A program made the position numbers and the translations under genes. Below, one piece after another: positions 18,368 to 28,653 of a stretch of DNA of 64,000 nt. Source of the stretch: Alphaproteobacteria bacterium (GTDB lineage: Bacteria; Pseudomonadota; Alphaproteobacteria; Sphingomonadales; Sphingomonadaceae); the NCBI GenBank assembly GCA_003241875.1, contig QBLU01000001.1, positions 1 to 64,000 of the forward strand, written 5' to 3'. Each line of letters begins with the position of its first letter. The first letter of the stretch is position 1. The notes under the pieces are model-generated. The model was not told the DNA's origin. It worked only from the letters and a program-made list of their open reading frames with translations, and did not search any database.

Positions 18368-18393
18368 CTTTCGTCCGCGCTTGCGGCAAGGTT

Positions 18394-20337
18394 TCAGGCC
18401 TGCGGGGCCGGTTCACCGAAGCCACCGCGGCGCCCGGTCTTGGGAATCGCCGAAACACCGGTCGATGGCCGCGCCGCGGGGGTGCCCGTGGTGGCCGAAC
18501 GGTCGATGGCTTCGCCCGCCAGCACCTTCTTTATCTCGTCGCCCGACAGGGTCTCGAGCTCGAGCAGGGCGCCGGCCAGGGCATGGAGCTGGTCGATATT
18601 CTCGGTCAGCACATGCTTGGCGCGGTCATAGCCGACCGTCACGATGGTGCGGACCTCGGCATCGATCAGCTGGGCGGTCTGCTCGCTGACGTTCTGGGTG
18701 CGCGTCACGCTGTGGCCGAGGAAGACTTCTTCCTGGTTGTCGGCGTACTTCAGCGGCCCGAGCTTGTCGCTCATGCCCCATTGGGTGACCATCGAGCGCG
18801 CCAGGTCGGTGGCATAGCTGATGTCCGACGAGGCACCCGAGCTGACCTTGTCATGGCCGAAGATGATCTCCTCGGCGACGCGGCCGCCCATCGACACGGC
18901 GAGGTTCGCGTACATCTTGTCGCGATGATAGCTGTACTGGTCGCGTTCCGGCAGGCGCATGACCATGCCGAGGGCGCGGCCACGCGGGATGATGGTGGCC
19001 TTGTGGATAGGATCGGATGCGGCCTCGTGCATCGAGACGACGGCGTGGCCGGCCTCGTGGTAAGCGGTCATCTTCTTTTCGTCTTCGGTCATCACCATCG
19101 ACTTGCGTTCGACACCCATCAGGACCTTGTCCTTGGCGTCTTCGAAGTCGCGCATAGACACCAGCCGCTTGGCGCGGCGGGCCGCAAGCAGCGCCGCCTC
19201 GTTGACGAGGTTGGCAAGATCGGCGCCCGAGAAGCCCGGCGTGCCGCGCGCGATGGTGCGGGCGTTGACGTCGGGGGCCAGCGGCACCTTCTTCATGTGG
19301 ACGGCGAGGATCTTTTCACGGCCCTCGATGTCGGGCCGACCCACGACGACCTGGCGATCGAAGCGGCCCGGACGCAGCAGCGCAGGGTCGAGAACGTCGG
19401 GGCGGTTGGTCGCGGCGACGATGATGATGCCTTCGTTGGCGTCGAAACCGTCCATTTCGACGAGCAGCTGGTTGAGCGTCTGCTCGCGTTCGTCGTTGCC
19501 GCCGCCGAGGCCGGCACCGCGCGAGCGGCCGACAGCGTCGATTTCATCGATGAAGATGATGCATGGCGCCGCCTTCTTGCCCTGTTCGAACATGTCGCGG
19601 ACGCGGCTGGCACCGACGCCGACGAACATTTCGACGAAATCCGAGCCCGAAATGTTGAAGAACGGCACATTGGCTTCACCGGCGATGGCGCGGGCGAGCA
19701 GCGTCTTGCCGGTGCCCGGGGGGCCGACGAGCAGCGCGCCCTTGGGAATCTTGCCGCCGAGACGGTGAAAACGGCCCGGATCCTTGAGGAAATCGACGAT
19801 TTCCTGCAGCTCCTCGCGGGCTTCGTCGATGCCGGCGACGTCGTCAAAGGTGACGCGGCCTTCCTTGGCGACGAGCAGCTTGGCGCGGGATTTGCCGAAA
19901 CCCATCGCACCGCGACCGGCACCGTTCTGCATCTGGCGCATCACGAAGATCCAGATACCGATCATCAGCACGAAGGGCAGCATGTTGAAGAACAGCTGCG
20001 CAAGCAGGCTGCGGCTCTCCTCGGGCTTGGCATCGAAGCGGACATTCTTGCTGCGCAGGCGGTCGACAAGCTTGTCATCACCGGGGTTGAAGGTGCGATA
20101 ATCCTCGTCGGCGGCGGTTTTTCCGACGATTTCGGCACCGCGAATCTCGGCCGATTTGATCGCGCCCTCGTCGACCTTGGTCAAAAAGTCCGAATAGGCG
20201 AGCGTGTTGCCGGTGTCGGTGGAGCGCGACGGCCCTTGCATGACGTTGACGACGACCACCAGCCCGAACAGGATCACCAGCCAGAGGCCGAGATTCTTCT
20301 TCCAGGGGCTTTGTGGCTGCTTGTTGTTATCGGCCAT
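18394..20337 (-). CDS. ftsH: ATP-dependent zinc metalloprotease FtsH
   Basis: A 647-residue membrane AAA+ protease that degrades misfolded membrane proteins and regulatory substrates. Order: N-terminal membrane helix (about 13-32), periplasmic domain, second helix (about 115-135), Walker A G-P-P-G-T-G-K-T near residue 205, Walker B, SRH, and the zinc motif H-E-A-G-H near residue 428. The open frame reaches 20382; the ATG at 20337 begins the conserved M-A-D-N-N-K-Q start and has GGAAAG upstream. It follows tilS by 71 bases, the usual tilS-ftsH order, and ends at a strong terminator. Confidence 0.97.
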   Translation of the reverse strand: MADNNKQPQSPWKKNLGLWLVILFGLVVVVNVMQGPSRSTDTGNTLAYSDFLTKVDEGAIKSAEIRGAEIVGKTAADEDYRTFNPGDDKLVDRLRSKNVRFDAKPEESRSLLAQLFFNMLPFVLMIGIWIFVMRQMQNGAGRGAMGFGKSRAKLLVAKEGRVTFDDVAGIDEAREELQEIVDFLKDPGRFHRLGGKIPKGALLVGPPGTGKTLLARAIAGEANVPFFNISGSDFVEMFVGVGASRVRDMFEQGKKAAPCIIFIDEIDAVGRSRGAGLGGGNDEREQTLNQLLVEMDGFDANEGIIIVAATNRPDVLDPALLRPGRFDRQVVVGRPDIEGREKILAVHMKKVPLAPDVNARTIARGTPGFSGADLANLVNEAALLAARRAKRLVSMRDFEDAKDKVLMGVERKSMVMTEDEKKMTAYHEAGHAVVSMHEAASDPIHKATIIPRGRALGMVMRLPERDQYSYHRDKMYANLAVSMGGRVAEEIIFGHDKVSSGASSDISYATDLARSMVTQWGMSDKLGPLKYADNQEEVFLGHSVTRTQNVSEQTAQLIDAEVRTIVTVGYDRAKHVLTENIDQLHALAGALLELETLSGDEIKKVLAGEAIDRSATTGTPAARPSTGVSAIPKTGRRGGFGEPAPQA

Positions 20338-20408
20338 GTACACGGCTTTCCGCTGACGAGTCGCCAATGACTCTGTGCCCAAGATAAGCGATGCGCGGCC
20401 GGTTGCAA

Positions 20409-21407
20409 TCAGCCTGCGCGTTTCTGCCTCGTGTTAGATACGGTTGCGACGCAATTGTCGGTTGCAACGGGGGTTTTTCGCGTTGCGGCGCGGGCGAAAT
20501 GCCAGGCTTTCCCTGTGCATCTTGCCCTGACACCGGCCAGTGTCGCCGTACCGCCGGCGGCAAGCGTGACCAGCAGCCGCGACAGATCGGCCCCGCGGAG
20601 TGCGGTTTCGGGGCAAAATCGCTTGATTGCGCGCTCAAGCAATTTGCGCTGCAAAGCCGTCGGCAAATCGCCGGCATCGATCCGAATGACATCATCCGCG
20701 ACCACGACATTGCCCGCCCAGGCCCGATCGGCGGCCCAGTCGAGCGCCGCCTCGGTATCGGCGACATGCGCCGCCGCCGCCGCCATCCGCCCGGCATCGA
20801 GCCAGGGCGTGTCGGCGAGCAGCCGGCGCGCGGCGGTGCGGGCATAGCGCGGGTCGCGGTTCGATGGATCATCGACCACCGGGCCGGCGGCGGCGATGGC
20901 GGCAAGATCGGCGCGGCGCACGCCGAGCAGCGGCCGCACCAGCGTGACGCCCGGCGCCAGCGGCCGGCTTGCACGGATGCCGGCGAGCCCGGCGCCGCCG
21001 CTGCCGCGCCCCAGCCGCATCAGCAGGGTTTCGGCCTGGTCGTCGGCATGATGGGCGGTGAGCAGCAGGCCATGGCCATGGGCGACGCACCAGTGGGCCA
21101 TCAGCGCATAGCGGGCGGCGCGGGCGGCGGCGGGCACGCCGGCGCCGGGCTTCTGTCCCTGCCAGTGCAGTGTCGCATGGGGGACGCCGTGCGCCGCGCA
21201 CCAGCCGGCGACCATCGCGGCCTCGGCAGCGCTGGCGTGCCGCAGGCCATGATCGACCGTCAGCGCCGCGATCCGGGCCGGAAACTGCGCCGCCGCCAAT
21301 CGCAGCAGCGCCATGCTGTCGGGCCCGCCCGACACGGCAAGCGCCAGCCTTTCGCCCTCGGCTAGGGGCCGACCGAGCGCCGCCGCGATGGGGGCGAGCA
21401 GCTGCAT
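20409..21407 (-). CDS. tilS: tRNA(Ile)-lysidine synthetase TilS
   Basis: A 332-residue N-type ATP pyrophosphatase that converts C34 of tRNA-Ile(CAU) to lysidine so that it reads AUA. The P-loop is S-G-G-P-D-S (about residues 26-31); H-H-A-D-D-Q-A-E-T and the R-P-L-L-G-V-R motifs follow. The C-terminal substrate-binding part is short compared with E. coli TilS (432 residues), as in other alphaproteobacteria. It starts 7 bases after cpoB and precedes ftsH. Confidence 0.95.
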   Translation of the reverse strand: MQLLAPIAAALGRPLAEGERLALAVSGGPDSMALLRLAAAQFPARIAALTVDHGLRHASAAEAAMVAGWCAAHGVPHATLHWQGQKPGAGVPAAARAARYALMAHWCVAHGHGLLLTAHHADDQAETLLMRLGRGSGGAGLAGIRASRPLAPGVTLVRPLLGVRRADLAAIAAAGPVVDDPSNRDPRYARTAARRLLADTPWLDAGRMAAAAAHVADTEAALDWAADRAWAGNVVVADDVIRIDAGDLPTALQRKLLERAIKRFCPETALRGADLSRLLVTLAAGGTATLAGVRARCTGKAWHFARAATRKTPVATDNCVATVSNTRQKRAG

Positions 21408-21414
21408 ATGCCGG

Positions 21415-22362
21415 TCATGCCGCGCATTTGGCCCGGGTGCGCAGCGCCTTGGCCTCGGCCTGCTGCGCCGCGGTCAGTTTCGGGCCATAGACCGAATCGA
21501 GCTCGCCGAGCACGCGGCAGGCGTCCTTGGGCTTTTTCAGGCCGTTCATGGCGGTTGCCAGCCCGACCAGCGCATCGGGGGCGCGGCCGTCGCGCGGCGC
21601 CGTCTTGTAGAGTTCGAGATAGGCGCGGGCCGCCTCGGCATGCTGGCCGCGCTCGGCATGGCTGCGGCCCAGCCAATAGCGCGCCTGGGCGATGCGGGTC
21701 GATTTCGGCCAGGCGGTGATGAAGTCGCTCATCGCCGTCTCGGTGCCGGGCCAGTCCTTGGCCAGCGCCTCGGCATAGGCGGCCTTCCACGCCGCATCGG
21801 CGGTCGCCGGGGCCGCGACCGGCAGCCGGACGGGCGGCCGCGTCGGGGTGCCGCCGATCGGCCCCGGCGGCAGGATGGCGGCGCCGGCGGCATCGCCCGG
21901 TGGCGGGCCAGCGCCCTGGCCTGCACCCGGAGCGGTGCCGGGAACGGCGTTCTGGCCATTGCCTTCAAGGGCGTTCAGGCGGAACTCGAGGTCGCCGCGC
22001 AGCCGCGTCTGCGCCTCCTCGAGCTGGCGCATCTTGAACTGGTTGGCCTCGACCTGCCCGGTCATGGTGCGCAGCTGCGCCTCGAGCTGCCCGACGCGCT
22101 CGGCGAGGTCGACAAGCGGCTGCGAGGCCGGGGTGCCGATAGCCGCGGGCGGCGCCGCGACCGGCGGCGCGATTTCGGGCTCGAAATAGCGCGGGTCGCC
22201 GCCGGGGAAGACCTTGCGCTGCACGGCGCGCATTTCGGATTCGAGCTTGCCGACGCGTTTTTCGACGCGGACTGGATCGAGATCCTGGGCGCCCGCAGCG
22301 GTGGGGGCGGCGATGGACAGGAACGGCACGGCGAGCGCCGACAAAAGCAACAACATACGCAT
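21415..22362 (-). CDS. cpoB: Tol-Pal system protein CpoB (YbgF)
   Basis: A 315-residue periplasmic protein coordinating outer-membrane constriction and peptidoglycan synthesis during division. It has a signal peptide (M-R-M-L-L-L-L-S-A-L-A-V ... A-G-A-Q), an N-terminal coiled coil (about residues 25-120), a Gly/Pro-rich linker and a C-terminal TPR domain (about 190-310). Upstream codons of the open frame overlap the rodZ-like gene; the ATG at 22362 starts the signal peptide. The other tol-pal genes are not in the window. Order with tilS and ftsH is conserved in related bacteria. Confidence 0.93.
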   Translation of the reverse strand: MRMLLLLSALAVPFLSIAAPTAAGAQDLDPVRVEKRVGKLESEMRAVQRKVFPGGDPRYFEPEIAPPVAAPPAAIGTPASQPLVDLAERVGQLEAQLRTMTGQVEANQFKMRQLEEAQTRLRGDLEFRLNALEGNGQNAVPGTAPGAGQGAGPPPGDAAGAAILPPGPIGGTPTRPPVRLPVAAPATADAAWKAAYAEALAKDWPGTETAMSDFITAWPKSTRIAQARYWLGRSHAERGQHAEAARAYLELYKTAPRDGRAPDALVGLATAMNGLKKPKDACRVLGELDSVYGPKLTAAQQAEAKALRTRAKCAA

Positions 22363-22367
22363 AAGGT

Positions 22368-23270
22368 TCAGGCCCCGGGTACGGTGGCGATCGGTTTCGG
22401 CCCGGCGGGCGCAGCCGCCATACCCGCGGCGGGCTGGCTGCGCGCGACCAGGTCGGCGGGAGCAAGGCTGAGGCCGCGCACGGTATCGACCGGGCCGCCC
22501 AATGGCGGGATCGGCTTGCCGCCGACGGTGACGGCGAGCGCGCCGACCTTGCCCGTCCACAGCAGCAGCCCCGGCGGGCTGGCGGGGACGGCATAGCTTT
22601 CGCCGGCCTGCAGCACGCCGATCTTGGCGGTGGTGCGGGTGGCATTGTCGTAGATCTTCACCCAGACTTCTTCCTTGGCGGTCAACACCACCGGGCCGGC
22701 GGCGACGACGCCCGGCGTGGTCGCGGCGGTGGCGACGGCGGCAGGGGTCACGGTCGCTGCCGGATCGACGCTGCCGGCGGCGGGGACGGCGAGCGGTGCC
22801 GCGGCTTCGGCGGGCTCGGCGCCGGCGGTCGCGGCCAGCGTCGGGGCGGCCGGCGGTGCCGGATCGAAGGCGCCCGAGCCCCAGGCCGACAGCGCGGCGA
22901 TGATGGCGACGACGATGCCGATGCTGGCAAACACCAGGCCGCGCGACGGCAGCCGGCGTTCATCAAGCGGTTCCAGCGTCAGCGGTGCCGGGACATGCGG
23001 TGATTTGGAGGTTTCGCTGCGAAAATGCGCCGCGACGGTTTCGCCATCGAGCCCGACGCTGCGGGCGAAGGCCTTGACGAAGCCGATAGCGTACGGGAGC
23101 GCCGGCAGGTCGTCATGGCGGTCGGCCTCCAGCGCCTTCAGGTGGCGCAGCGGCACCCGGGTCTCGCGGGCGACATCGGTCAGTTCGAGTCCGGCCGCGG
23201 TGCGGGCGGCGGCGAGCATCGCACCGGTGCGCTTGCCGCTGCCCGGGCCGCCACTGTCAACCAACTCCAC
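22368..23270 (-). CDS. RodZ-like helix-turn-helix membrane protein (DUF4115)
   Basis: A 300-residue protein with a cytoplasmic RodZ-type HTH (about residues 15-85), one membrane helix (about 118-140), an Ala/Pro/Thr-rich periplasmic linker and a C-terminal DUF4115 beta domain that begins V-W-V-K-I-Y-D. RodZ links the MreB cytoskeleton to the cell-wall machinery. No ATG precedes the HTH; the GTG at 23270 has GAGGG about 10 bases upstream and gives a complete domain, so it is chosen over a nearby TTG at 23264. Five bases separate it from cpoB, suggesting one operon. Confidence 0.85.
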   Translation of the reverse strand: MELVDSGGPGSGKRTGAMLAAARTAAGLELTDVARETRVPLRHLKALEADRHDDLPALPYAIGFVKAFARSVGLDGETVAAHFRSETSKSPHVPAPLTLEPLDERRLPSRGLVFASIGIVVAIIAALSAWGSGAFDPAPPAAPTLAATAGAEPAEAAAPLAVPAAGSVDPAATVTPAAVATAATTPGVVAAGPVVLTAKEEVWVKIYDNATRTTAKIGVLQAGESYAVPASPPGLLLWTGKVGALAVTVGGKPIPPLGGPVDTVRGLSLAPADLVARSQPAAGMAAAPAGPKPIATVPGA

Positions 23271-23572
23271 GCCGGAATATCCCTCACCTTGCGAGGTTGC
23301 CTTCGTGCCGATGGGGCTGGCGCAAGTCAATGCAACGATACGGGCGAAACGGCCGGGCCGTGGTGGCGCCCGGGCATCTGCCGCGCTTTTGTGACGGCTG
23401 GGCGACGGCTGTTGCGCTGCAGATGTGCGGCGACCGCGACCGCCCCACCTTGTTGCGGCGCATCAAAGCGGCTATGGGGCCGCGCTTACCGCTGCAGCAT
23501 GACGCACCGCGCGGCGCCCCCGGGTTTGTTCCCGGCGGCGCTTCCGGCATATCCCACAGGACCTCGATTTCA
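23271..23572. other. Divergent intergenic region between rodZ-like gene and typA
   Basis: About 300 bases without a supported gene. The plus strand has a promoter-like pair for typA, TTGTTG at 23450-23455 and TATGGG at 23473-23478 with a 17-base spacer; the minus strand has a TTGACT near 23325 that could serve the rodZ-like gene. Both are weak matches. No repeat is present. Confidence 0.4.
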
Positions 23573-25411
23573 ATGGCACTGCGTAACATCGCGATCATCG
23601 CGCACGTCGACCACGGCAAGACCACCCTTGTCGACCAGCTGTTCCGGCAGTCGGGCACGTTCCGCGACAACCAGCGCGTCGCCGAGCGCGCCATGGATTC
23701 GAACGATCTCGAAAAAGAACGTGGCATCACCATTCTCGCCAAGTGCACGTCGATCGAATGGACCGACAAATCGACCAACGACACGACCCACATCAACATC
23801 GTCGACACCCCCGGACACGCCGATTTCGGTGGCGAGGTGGAGCGCATCCTGTCGATGGTCGATGGCGTCGTGCTGCTCGTCGATGCCGCCGAAGGCCCGA
23901 TGCCGCAGACCAAGTTCGTCACCGGCAAGGCCTTGGCTCTTGGTCTTCGCCCGATCGTCGTCGTCAACAAGATCGATCGCCCCGATGCCCGCGCCCAGGA
24001 AGTGCTCGACGAGGTCTTCGACCTGTTCGTGACGCTGGAAGCCACCGACGCGCAGCTCGATTTCCCGGTCATCTTCGCCTCGGGCCGCAACGGCTATGCC
24101 GGGCGCGACAGCGAGGTTCGTTCCGGCGACCTGACGCCGCTGTTCGAGACCATCGTCGCCCATGTGCCGCCGCCCGCCGCCGATGTCGACGGCGAGTTCA
24201 AGATGCTGGTGTCGCTGCTCGATCGCGACAATTTCGTCGGCCGCATCCTCACCGGGCGCATCCTGTCGGGCACGCTGCGCCTCAATACCCAGATCCGCGC
24301 GCTCAACCCCGACGGCAAGGTCGTCGAGGAAGGCCGGGCGTCGAAGATCTTCGCCTTCCGCGGCCTCGAGCGGGTTCCGGTGGACGAAGCCAAGGCCGGC
24401 GACATCATCGCGCTGGCCGGCTTTTCGAAGGCGACCGTCGCCGACACCATCGCCGACATCAGCGTCACCGAGCCGCTGCACGCCCAGCCGATCGATCCGC
24501 CGACGCTGAGCATGACCTTTGCCGTCAATGATTCGCCCTATGCGGGCCGTGATGGCTCCAAGGTCACCAGCCGCATGATCTCCGACCGCCTGCAGCGCGA
24601 AGCCGAGGGCAATGTCGCCGTCAAGGTCACCGAGAGCGCGTCGAAGGACGCCTTTGAAGTCGCCGGGCGCGGCGAATTGCAGCTTGGCGTGCTGATCGAG
24701 ACGATGCGCCGCGAAGGTTTCGAGCTGTCCATCAGCCGCCCGCGCGTCATCTATGGCGTCGACGAGAACGGCAAGCGCACCGAGCCCTACGAAACCGTCG
24801 TCATCGATGTCGACGAGCAATATTCGGGCACGGTCGTCGAGAAGATGGCCGGCCGCAAGGCCGAGATGACCGACATGCGCCCGTCGGGCGGCGGCAAGAC
24901 CCGGCTGACCTTCAGCGCCCCGGCCCGCGGCCTCATCGGCTATCACGGCGAGTTCCTGTCGGACACCCGCGGCACCGGCATCATGAACCGCCTGTTCGAG
25001 AAATACGGCCCCTACAAGGGCAGCGTCTCGGGTCGCGGCAACGGCGTGCTGATCTCCACCGAGACCGGCGAGGCCGTCGGCTATGCGCTCGGTTACCTGC
25101 AGCCGCGCGGCACGCTGATGATCGAGCCGGGCGAGGCCGTCTACCAGGGCATGGTCATCGGCGAGAATGCCCGTGACGAAGACCTGGAGGTCAACCCGCT
25201 GAAATCCAAGGCGCTGACCAACTTCCGCGCCAGCGGCAAGGACGATGCCATCCAGCTCAGCCCGCCCAAGCGGCTGACGCTGGAACAGGCGATCGCCTAT
25301 ATCGACGAGGACGAGCTGGTCGAGGTGACGCCGAACTTCATCCGGCTGCGCAAGATCCATCTCGACCCCAACGAGCGCAAGAAGGCGTCGCGGGCGAAGA
25401 ACGCCGGCTGA
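23573..25411 (+). CDS. typA: Translational GTPase TypA/BipA
   Basis: A 612-residue ribosome-associated GTPase of the EF-G superfamily, involved in ribosome assembly and stress adaptation. G1 is A-H-V-D-H-G-K-T-T (residues 10-18), G3 is D-T-P-G-H, and G4 is N-K-I-D; domains II, III and V and the BipA-specific C-terminal domain follow. The open frame starts at 23297, but the ATG at 23573 gives the conserved [10 protein letters not shown] start, with AGGA 11 bases upstream. A palindromic repeat follows the gene. Confidence 0.97.
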   Translation: MALRNIAIIAHVDHGKTTLVDQLFRQSGTFRDNQRVAERAMDSNDLEKERGITILAKCTSIEWTDKSTNDTTHINIVDTPGHADFGGEVERILSMVDGVVLLVDAAEGPMPQTKFVTGKALALGLRPIVVVNKIDRPDARAQEVLDEVFDLFVTLEATDAQLDFPVIFASGRNGYAGRDSEVRSGDLTPLFETIVAHVPPPAADVDGEFKMLVSLLDRDNFVGRILTGRILSGTLRLNTQIRALNPDGKVVEEGRASKIFAFRGLERVPVDEAKAGDIIALAGFSKATVADTIADISVTEPLHAQPIDPPTLSMTFAVNDSPYAGRDGSKVTSRMISDRLQREAEGNVAVKVTESASKDAFEVAGRGELQLGVLIETMRREGFELSISRPRVIYGVDENGKRTEPYETVVIDVDEQYSGTVVEKMAGRKAEMTDMRPSGGGKTRLTFSAPARGLIGYHGEFLSDTRGTGIMNRLFEKYGPYKGSVSGRGNGVLISTETGEAVGYALGYLQPRGTLMIEPGEAVYQGMVIGENARDEDLEVNPLKSKALTNFRASGKDDAIQLSPPKRLTLEQAIAYIDEDELVEVTPNFIRLRKIHLDPNERKKASRAKNAG

Positions 25412-25416
25412 TTCCC

Positions 25417-25520
25417 GTCACCCCGGCGAAGGCCGGGGCCCATGAACCACGATCTCCGCCACGAGCGTACCCGTGCGGGATAGCTTGTGGGCCATGGGTC
25501 CCGGCCTTCGCCGGAATGGC
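25417..25520. repeat. Palindromic dispersed repeat, family A, copy 1
   Basis: Left arm T-C-A-C-C-C-C-G-G-C-G-A-A-G-G-C-C-G-G-G followed by GCCCATGAA, and an inverted right arm ending near 25520 (CATGGG-TCCCGGCCTTCGCCGG). The arms are separated by ~45 bases and the element lies between typA and folE. The right arm is less perfect than in the other copies. It could form a hairpin ending typA transcripts. Confidence 0.85.
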
Positions 25521-25636
25521 TCACAGTGCGCAGGCTTGCCCTCCCCCTGCGACACTTGCACGATTGCGCCGATGGCCCACATTCGGGTGATAGGCGCAAC
25601 GACCGCAGCAATGCCGCCCCCGGGGAGTGAACACGC

Positions 25637-26251
25637 ATGGACGACGACGATTACGGCACCGGCCATCCCGCGCCGCACATCGAGCCGATTCCGCAAGCCG
25701 AGGCCGAGGACGCCGTCCGCACGCTGATCCGCTGGGCCGGTGACGACCCCGACCGCGAGGGCCTGCTGGAGACCCCGGGTCGCGTCACCCGCGCCTATCG
25801 CGAATATTTCCGCGGCTATCAGGAGGACCCCGGCGTCCACCTTTCGAAGACCTTCGGCGAGGTCGGCGGCTATGACGAGATCGTCATCCTGCGCGATATC
25901 CCGTTCCAGTCGCATTGCGAGCATCACATGGCGCCGATCATCGGCAAGGCGCACATCGCCTATCTGCCGCGCAAGCGCGTCGTCGGCATCTCCAAGCTGG
26001 CGCGTGTCCTCCAGGGCTATGCCAAGCGGCTGCAAGTGCAGGAACGGCTGACCGCCGAAGTCGCCGACTGCATCCAGAAGCAGCTCGACCCCATCGGCGT
26101 GGCCGTCGTCATCGAGGCGACCCATGCCTGCATGTCGGCGCGCGGCGTGATGACATCGGGCGTCACCATGACCACCAGCCGCATGATGGGCGTGTTCCGC
26201 GACGACGATCGCAGCCGCAAGGAAGTGCTGTCGCTGATGGGGAAAGGCTGA
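25637..26251 (+). CDS. folE: GTP cyclohydrolase I
   Basis: A 204-residue type I enzyme that converts GTP to 7,8-dihydroneopterin triphosphate, the first step of folate synthesis. Visible are the zinc-site S-H-C-E-H-H motif (about residues 94-99), the second cysteine in H-A-C-M-S-A-R-G, and the T-S-G-V-T-M-T-T-S substrate loop. The ATG at 25637 has GGGGAG about 11 bases upstream. It stands alone between a repeat element and an unrelated membrane protein gene. Confidence 0.96.
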   Translation: MDDDDYGTGHPAPHIEPIPQAEAEDAVRTLIRWAGDDPDREGLLETPGRVTRAYREYFRGYQEDPGVHLSKTFGEVGGYDEIVILRDIPFQSHCEHHMAPIIGKAHIAYLPRKRVVGISKLARVLQGYAKRLQVQERLTAEVADCIQKQLDPIGVAVVIEATHACMSARGVMTSGVTMTTSRMMGVFRDDDRSRKEVLSLMGKG

Positions 26252-26321
26252 GCGAGCGGCTTAACAAGACCGATCGTGTCGCCTATAGCGGGCATATCGG
26301 AAAACAGGGGCTGAACCGACC

Positions 26322-26915
26322 ATGGCGAACATACTGGGCAATCTCAATCGCGCGCTGCTGCTGGGACTGACGCTGCTGATCCTCGTGGTCGTCGTCTTCC
26401 ACCATGGTGCCATCGCGACGAGCGGCGGCAACTGGTTCAGCTGGTTCCTGCGCTTTGCCCATGTCGTCGCCGGCGTGCTGTGGATCGGGCTGCTGTATTA
26501 TTTCAACTTCGTGCAGATCCCGACCATGCCCAAGGTGCCCGCCGAGCTGAAGCCCGCCGTGTCGAAGTACATCGCCCCCGAGGCGCTGTTCTGGTTCCGC
26601 TGGGCCGCCATCGCCACGCTGGTGCTCGGCCTCGCCATCGCCGGCGCGCCGCCGCAGCTGTACATCGTCCAGGCGCTGACCTTCCAGCCGCCGTACACGC
26701 TGATCGGGCTCGGCATGTGGCTGGGCATCATCATGGCCGCCAACGTCTGGATGTTCATCTGGCCGGCGCAGAAGATCGCGCTCGGCATCGTCGAGGGCAG
26801 TCCTGAGGAAAAGGCCGCCGCCGCCAAAAAGGCGATGCTGTTCAGCCGCACCAATTTCGTGCTGAGCTTCCCGATGCTGTATTGCATGGTGACCTTCTAC
26901 GGCCAGCTCGGCTGA
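26322..26915 (+). CDS. PuuD-like membrane protein (urate oxidase N-terminal domain)
   Basis: A 197-residue integral membrane protein with about five helices, matching the membrane domain of urate hydroxylase PuuD. The segment F-L-R-F-A-H-V-V-A-G-V-L-W-I-G-L-L-Y-Y-F-N-F with its His and the aromatic-rich loop is typical. The C-terminal cytochrome c domain of full PuuD is absent and no purine-catabolism gene is nearby, so urate oxidation is not established. Similar short proteins are frequent in sphingomonads. Monocistronic appearance. Confidence 0.75.
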   Translation: MANILGNLNRALLLGLTLLILVVVVFHHGAIATSGGNWFSWFLRFAHVVAGVLWIGLLYYFNFVQIPTMPKVPAELKPAVSKYIAPEALFWFRWAAIATLVLGLAIAGAPPQLYIVQALTFQPPYTLIGLGMWLGIIMAANVWMFIWPAQKIALGIVEGSPEEKAAAAKKAMLFSRTNFVLSFPMLYCMVTFYGQLG

Positions 26916-26961
26916 CGCCGGGCGTTAGGGCTGCCGGGGGGCGCATTCGGAGTTTTTTGAA

Positions 26962-27876
26962 ATGACACCCCCCGCTGCTGGCCCTGCCGCTGGCCCCGAT
27001 TCCGGCCCCGCCTTTGTCGCGGTCGATTGGGGCACCACCAACCGCCGCTGCTTCCATGTCGCCGCCGATGGCAGCGTCATCGCCCGCACCAGCGACGATC
27101 GCGGCATCCTGTCGGTGGATGATTTCCCCGCCGAAGTTGCCGCCCTGCGCCGTGACGCCGGCGATGCGCCGCTGCTGCTGTGCGGCATGGTCGGGTCCAA
27201 CCGCGGCTGGATCGACGTGCCCTATGCCGAGGCGCCCGCCGACATCGCCGCCATCGTCGCCGGCATCGTGCGCCCGCAACCCGGCATCGCCATCGTGCCC
27301 GGCGTCGTCCAGCGCGACGAGTTGCGCCCCGACATCATGCGCGGCGAGGAGGTGCAGATCCTCGGCGCCCTGGCGCTCAAGCTGGTCGGCGACGGCCTCG
27401 TCTGCCACCCCGGCACCCATACCAAATGGATCGAGCTGGAAGGCGGCTGCATGATGCGGCTGCGCACGGTGATGACCGGCGACCTGCTGGCGGCGCTGAA
27501 GGCGAAATCGATCCTGTCGGACCTGCTCGCCCATGAACCCGCCGCCGATGCGGTGTTCCTCGACGGTGTCGACCAGACGCTGGAAGGCGGCGACCTGACG
27601 GCGGAGCTGTTCGGCGCTCGCGCCCGCGTCGTCACCGGCCAGATGAGCGCCGCCGATGCCGCCAGCCGCATCTCGGGATTGCTGATCGGCAGCGACCTTC
27701 GCGCCGGGCTGGGGCGAGGTCGCTCCGATGTCGTGCCGCTGATCGGCGCGCGCCCGCTGTGCGAGCGATTTGCCCTGGCGCTGGAACGGGCGGGGCGCGA
27801 ATCGGTTGTCATCGACGGGGAAACGGCGTTCGTCGCCGGCGCCCGGGCCATCATGGCCGCGATGGGAACAGCATGA
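26962..27876 (+). CDS. dgoK: 2-dehydro-3-deoxygalactonokinase
   Basis: A 304-residue sugar acid kinase that phosphorylates 2-keto-3-deoxygalactonate in the De Ley-Doudoroff galactose pathway. The ATP-site segment is V-A-V-D-W-G-T-T-N (about residues 19-27); G-x-x-V-Q-R-D-E and H-P-G-T-H-T-K-W are family landmarks. The ATG at 26962 is preceded by a poor ribosome binding site. The stop codon overlaps the dgoA start (ATGA), so the two steps are translated together. The rest of the galactose/galactonate pathway is not in the window. Confidence 0.94.
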   Translation: MTPPAAGPAAGPDSGPAFVAVDWGTTNRRCFHVAADGSVIARTSDDRGILSVDDFPAEVAALRRDAGDAPLLLCGMVGSNRGWIDVPYAEAPADIAAIVAGIVRPQPGIAIVPGVVQRDELRPDIMRGEEVQILGALALKLVGDGLVCHPGTHTKWIELEGGCMMRLRTVMTGDLLAALKAKSILSDLLAHEPAADAVFLDGVDQTLEGGDLTAELFGARARVVTGQMSAADAASRISGLLIGSDLRAGLGRGRSDVVPLIGARPLCERFALALERAGRESVVIDGETAFVAGARAIMAAMGTA

Positions 27877-28511
27877 CGATTACCGAGGATTTTCAAGCGC
27901 ATTTTGCCGCCTGCCCGCTGGTCGCGATCCTGCGCGGCGTGCGGCCGGACGAGGTCGAGGCCATCGGCACGGCGCTGCTGGACGCCGGCATCCGCATCAT
28001 CGAGGTGCCGCTGAATTCGCCCGAGCCCTATGAATCGATCACGCGGCTGGCCGGCCTCGCCGGGACCCGCGCGCTGGTCGGTGCCGGTACCGTGCTCGAC
28101 ACCACCGCCGTCGGGCGGGTTGCGGCCGCTGGCGGCCAGCTGGCGGTGTCGCCGAGCACCGACCCCGAAGTCATCGCCGCGGCCGTCGCGGCGGGCCTCG
28201 TGTCGATGCCGGGGTTCTTCACGCCCAGCGAGGCCTTTGCCGCCATCCGCGCCGGCGCCCATGCGCTGAAGTTCTTTCCGGCCGAAGCCGGTTCGCCCGC
28301 GGTGCTGAAGGCGATGCGCGCCGTGTTGCCGCGCGAAATGCCGCTGCTCGCCGTCGGCGGCGTCACCCCCGACGGCATGGCGCCGTGGATCGCCGCCGGC
28401 GCCAATGGCTTTGGCCTCGGATCGGCGCTGTACCATGCCGGCGCGACACCCGCGGCGGTTGGGGAAGCGGCGGCGCGGTTCGTCGCGGGGGTGCGGCCGG
28501 TTCAGGGCTGA
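27873..28511 (+). CDS. dgoA: 2-dehydro-3-deoxy-6-phosphogalactonate aldolase
   Basis: A 212-residue class I KDPG/KDPGal-type aldolase that splits the DgoK product into pyruvate and glyceraldehyde 3-phosphate. Catalytic Glu lies in the I-I-E-V-P-L-N-S segment (residue ~44) and the Schiff-base lysine in A-L-K-F-F-P-A-E (residue ~131). The N-S in place of T-R after the Glu motif is the usual mark of DgoA against Eda. The ATG overlaps the dgoK stop codon. Followed by two repeat elements and a convergent gene. Confidence 0.94.
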   Translation: MTITEDFQAHFAACPLVAILRGVRPDEVEAIGTALLDAGIRIIEVPLNSPEPYESITRLAGLAGTRALVGAGTVLDTTAVGRVAAAGGQLAVSPSTDPEVIAAAVAAGLVSMPGFFTPSEAFAAIRAGAHALKFFPAEAGSPAVLKAMRAVLPREMPLLAVGGVTPDGMAPWIAAGANGFGLGSALYHAGATPAAVGEAAARFVAGVRPVQG

Positions 28512-28517
28512 TACTCA

Positions 28518-28619
28518 CTGTCACCCCGGCGCAGGCCGGGGCCCATGGACCACCATCGCTGCCACCCGCGTACCGATAGCCGGTGGTTCATGGGCCCCGG
28601 CCTTCGCCGGGGTGACAGT
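28518..28619. repeat. Palindromic dispersed repeat, family A, copy 2
   Basis: The ~30-base arms read CTGTCACCCCGGCGCAGGCC-GGGGCCCATG and its near-perfect inverse ending in GGGGTGACAG, separated by ~40 bases. It lies seven bases after dgoA and may act as a transcription-ending hairpin. Confidence 0.9.
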
Positions 28620-28653
28620 TGGATTCGCTTCCAGTTCAGTCAAACCACAAAGC

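Noticed and set aside
18288-18458. N-terminal extension with signal peptide for the VOC protein
   Set aside because: The codons are the ftsH terminator hairpin and the end of ftsH; the domain starts at 18287.
26322-26915. True urate oxidase
   Set aside because: Only the membrane domain is present; the cytochrome c domain and purine-degradation neighbours are missing.
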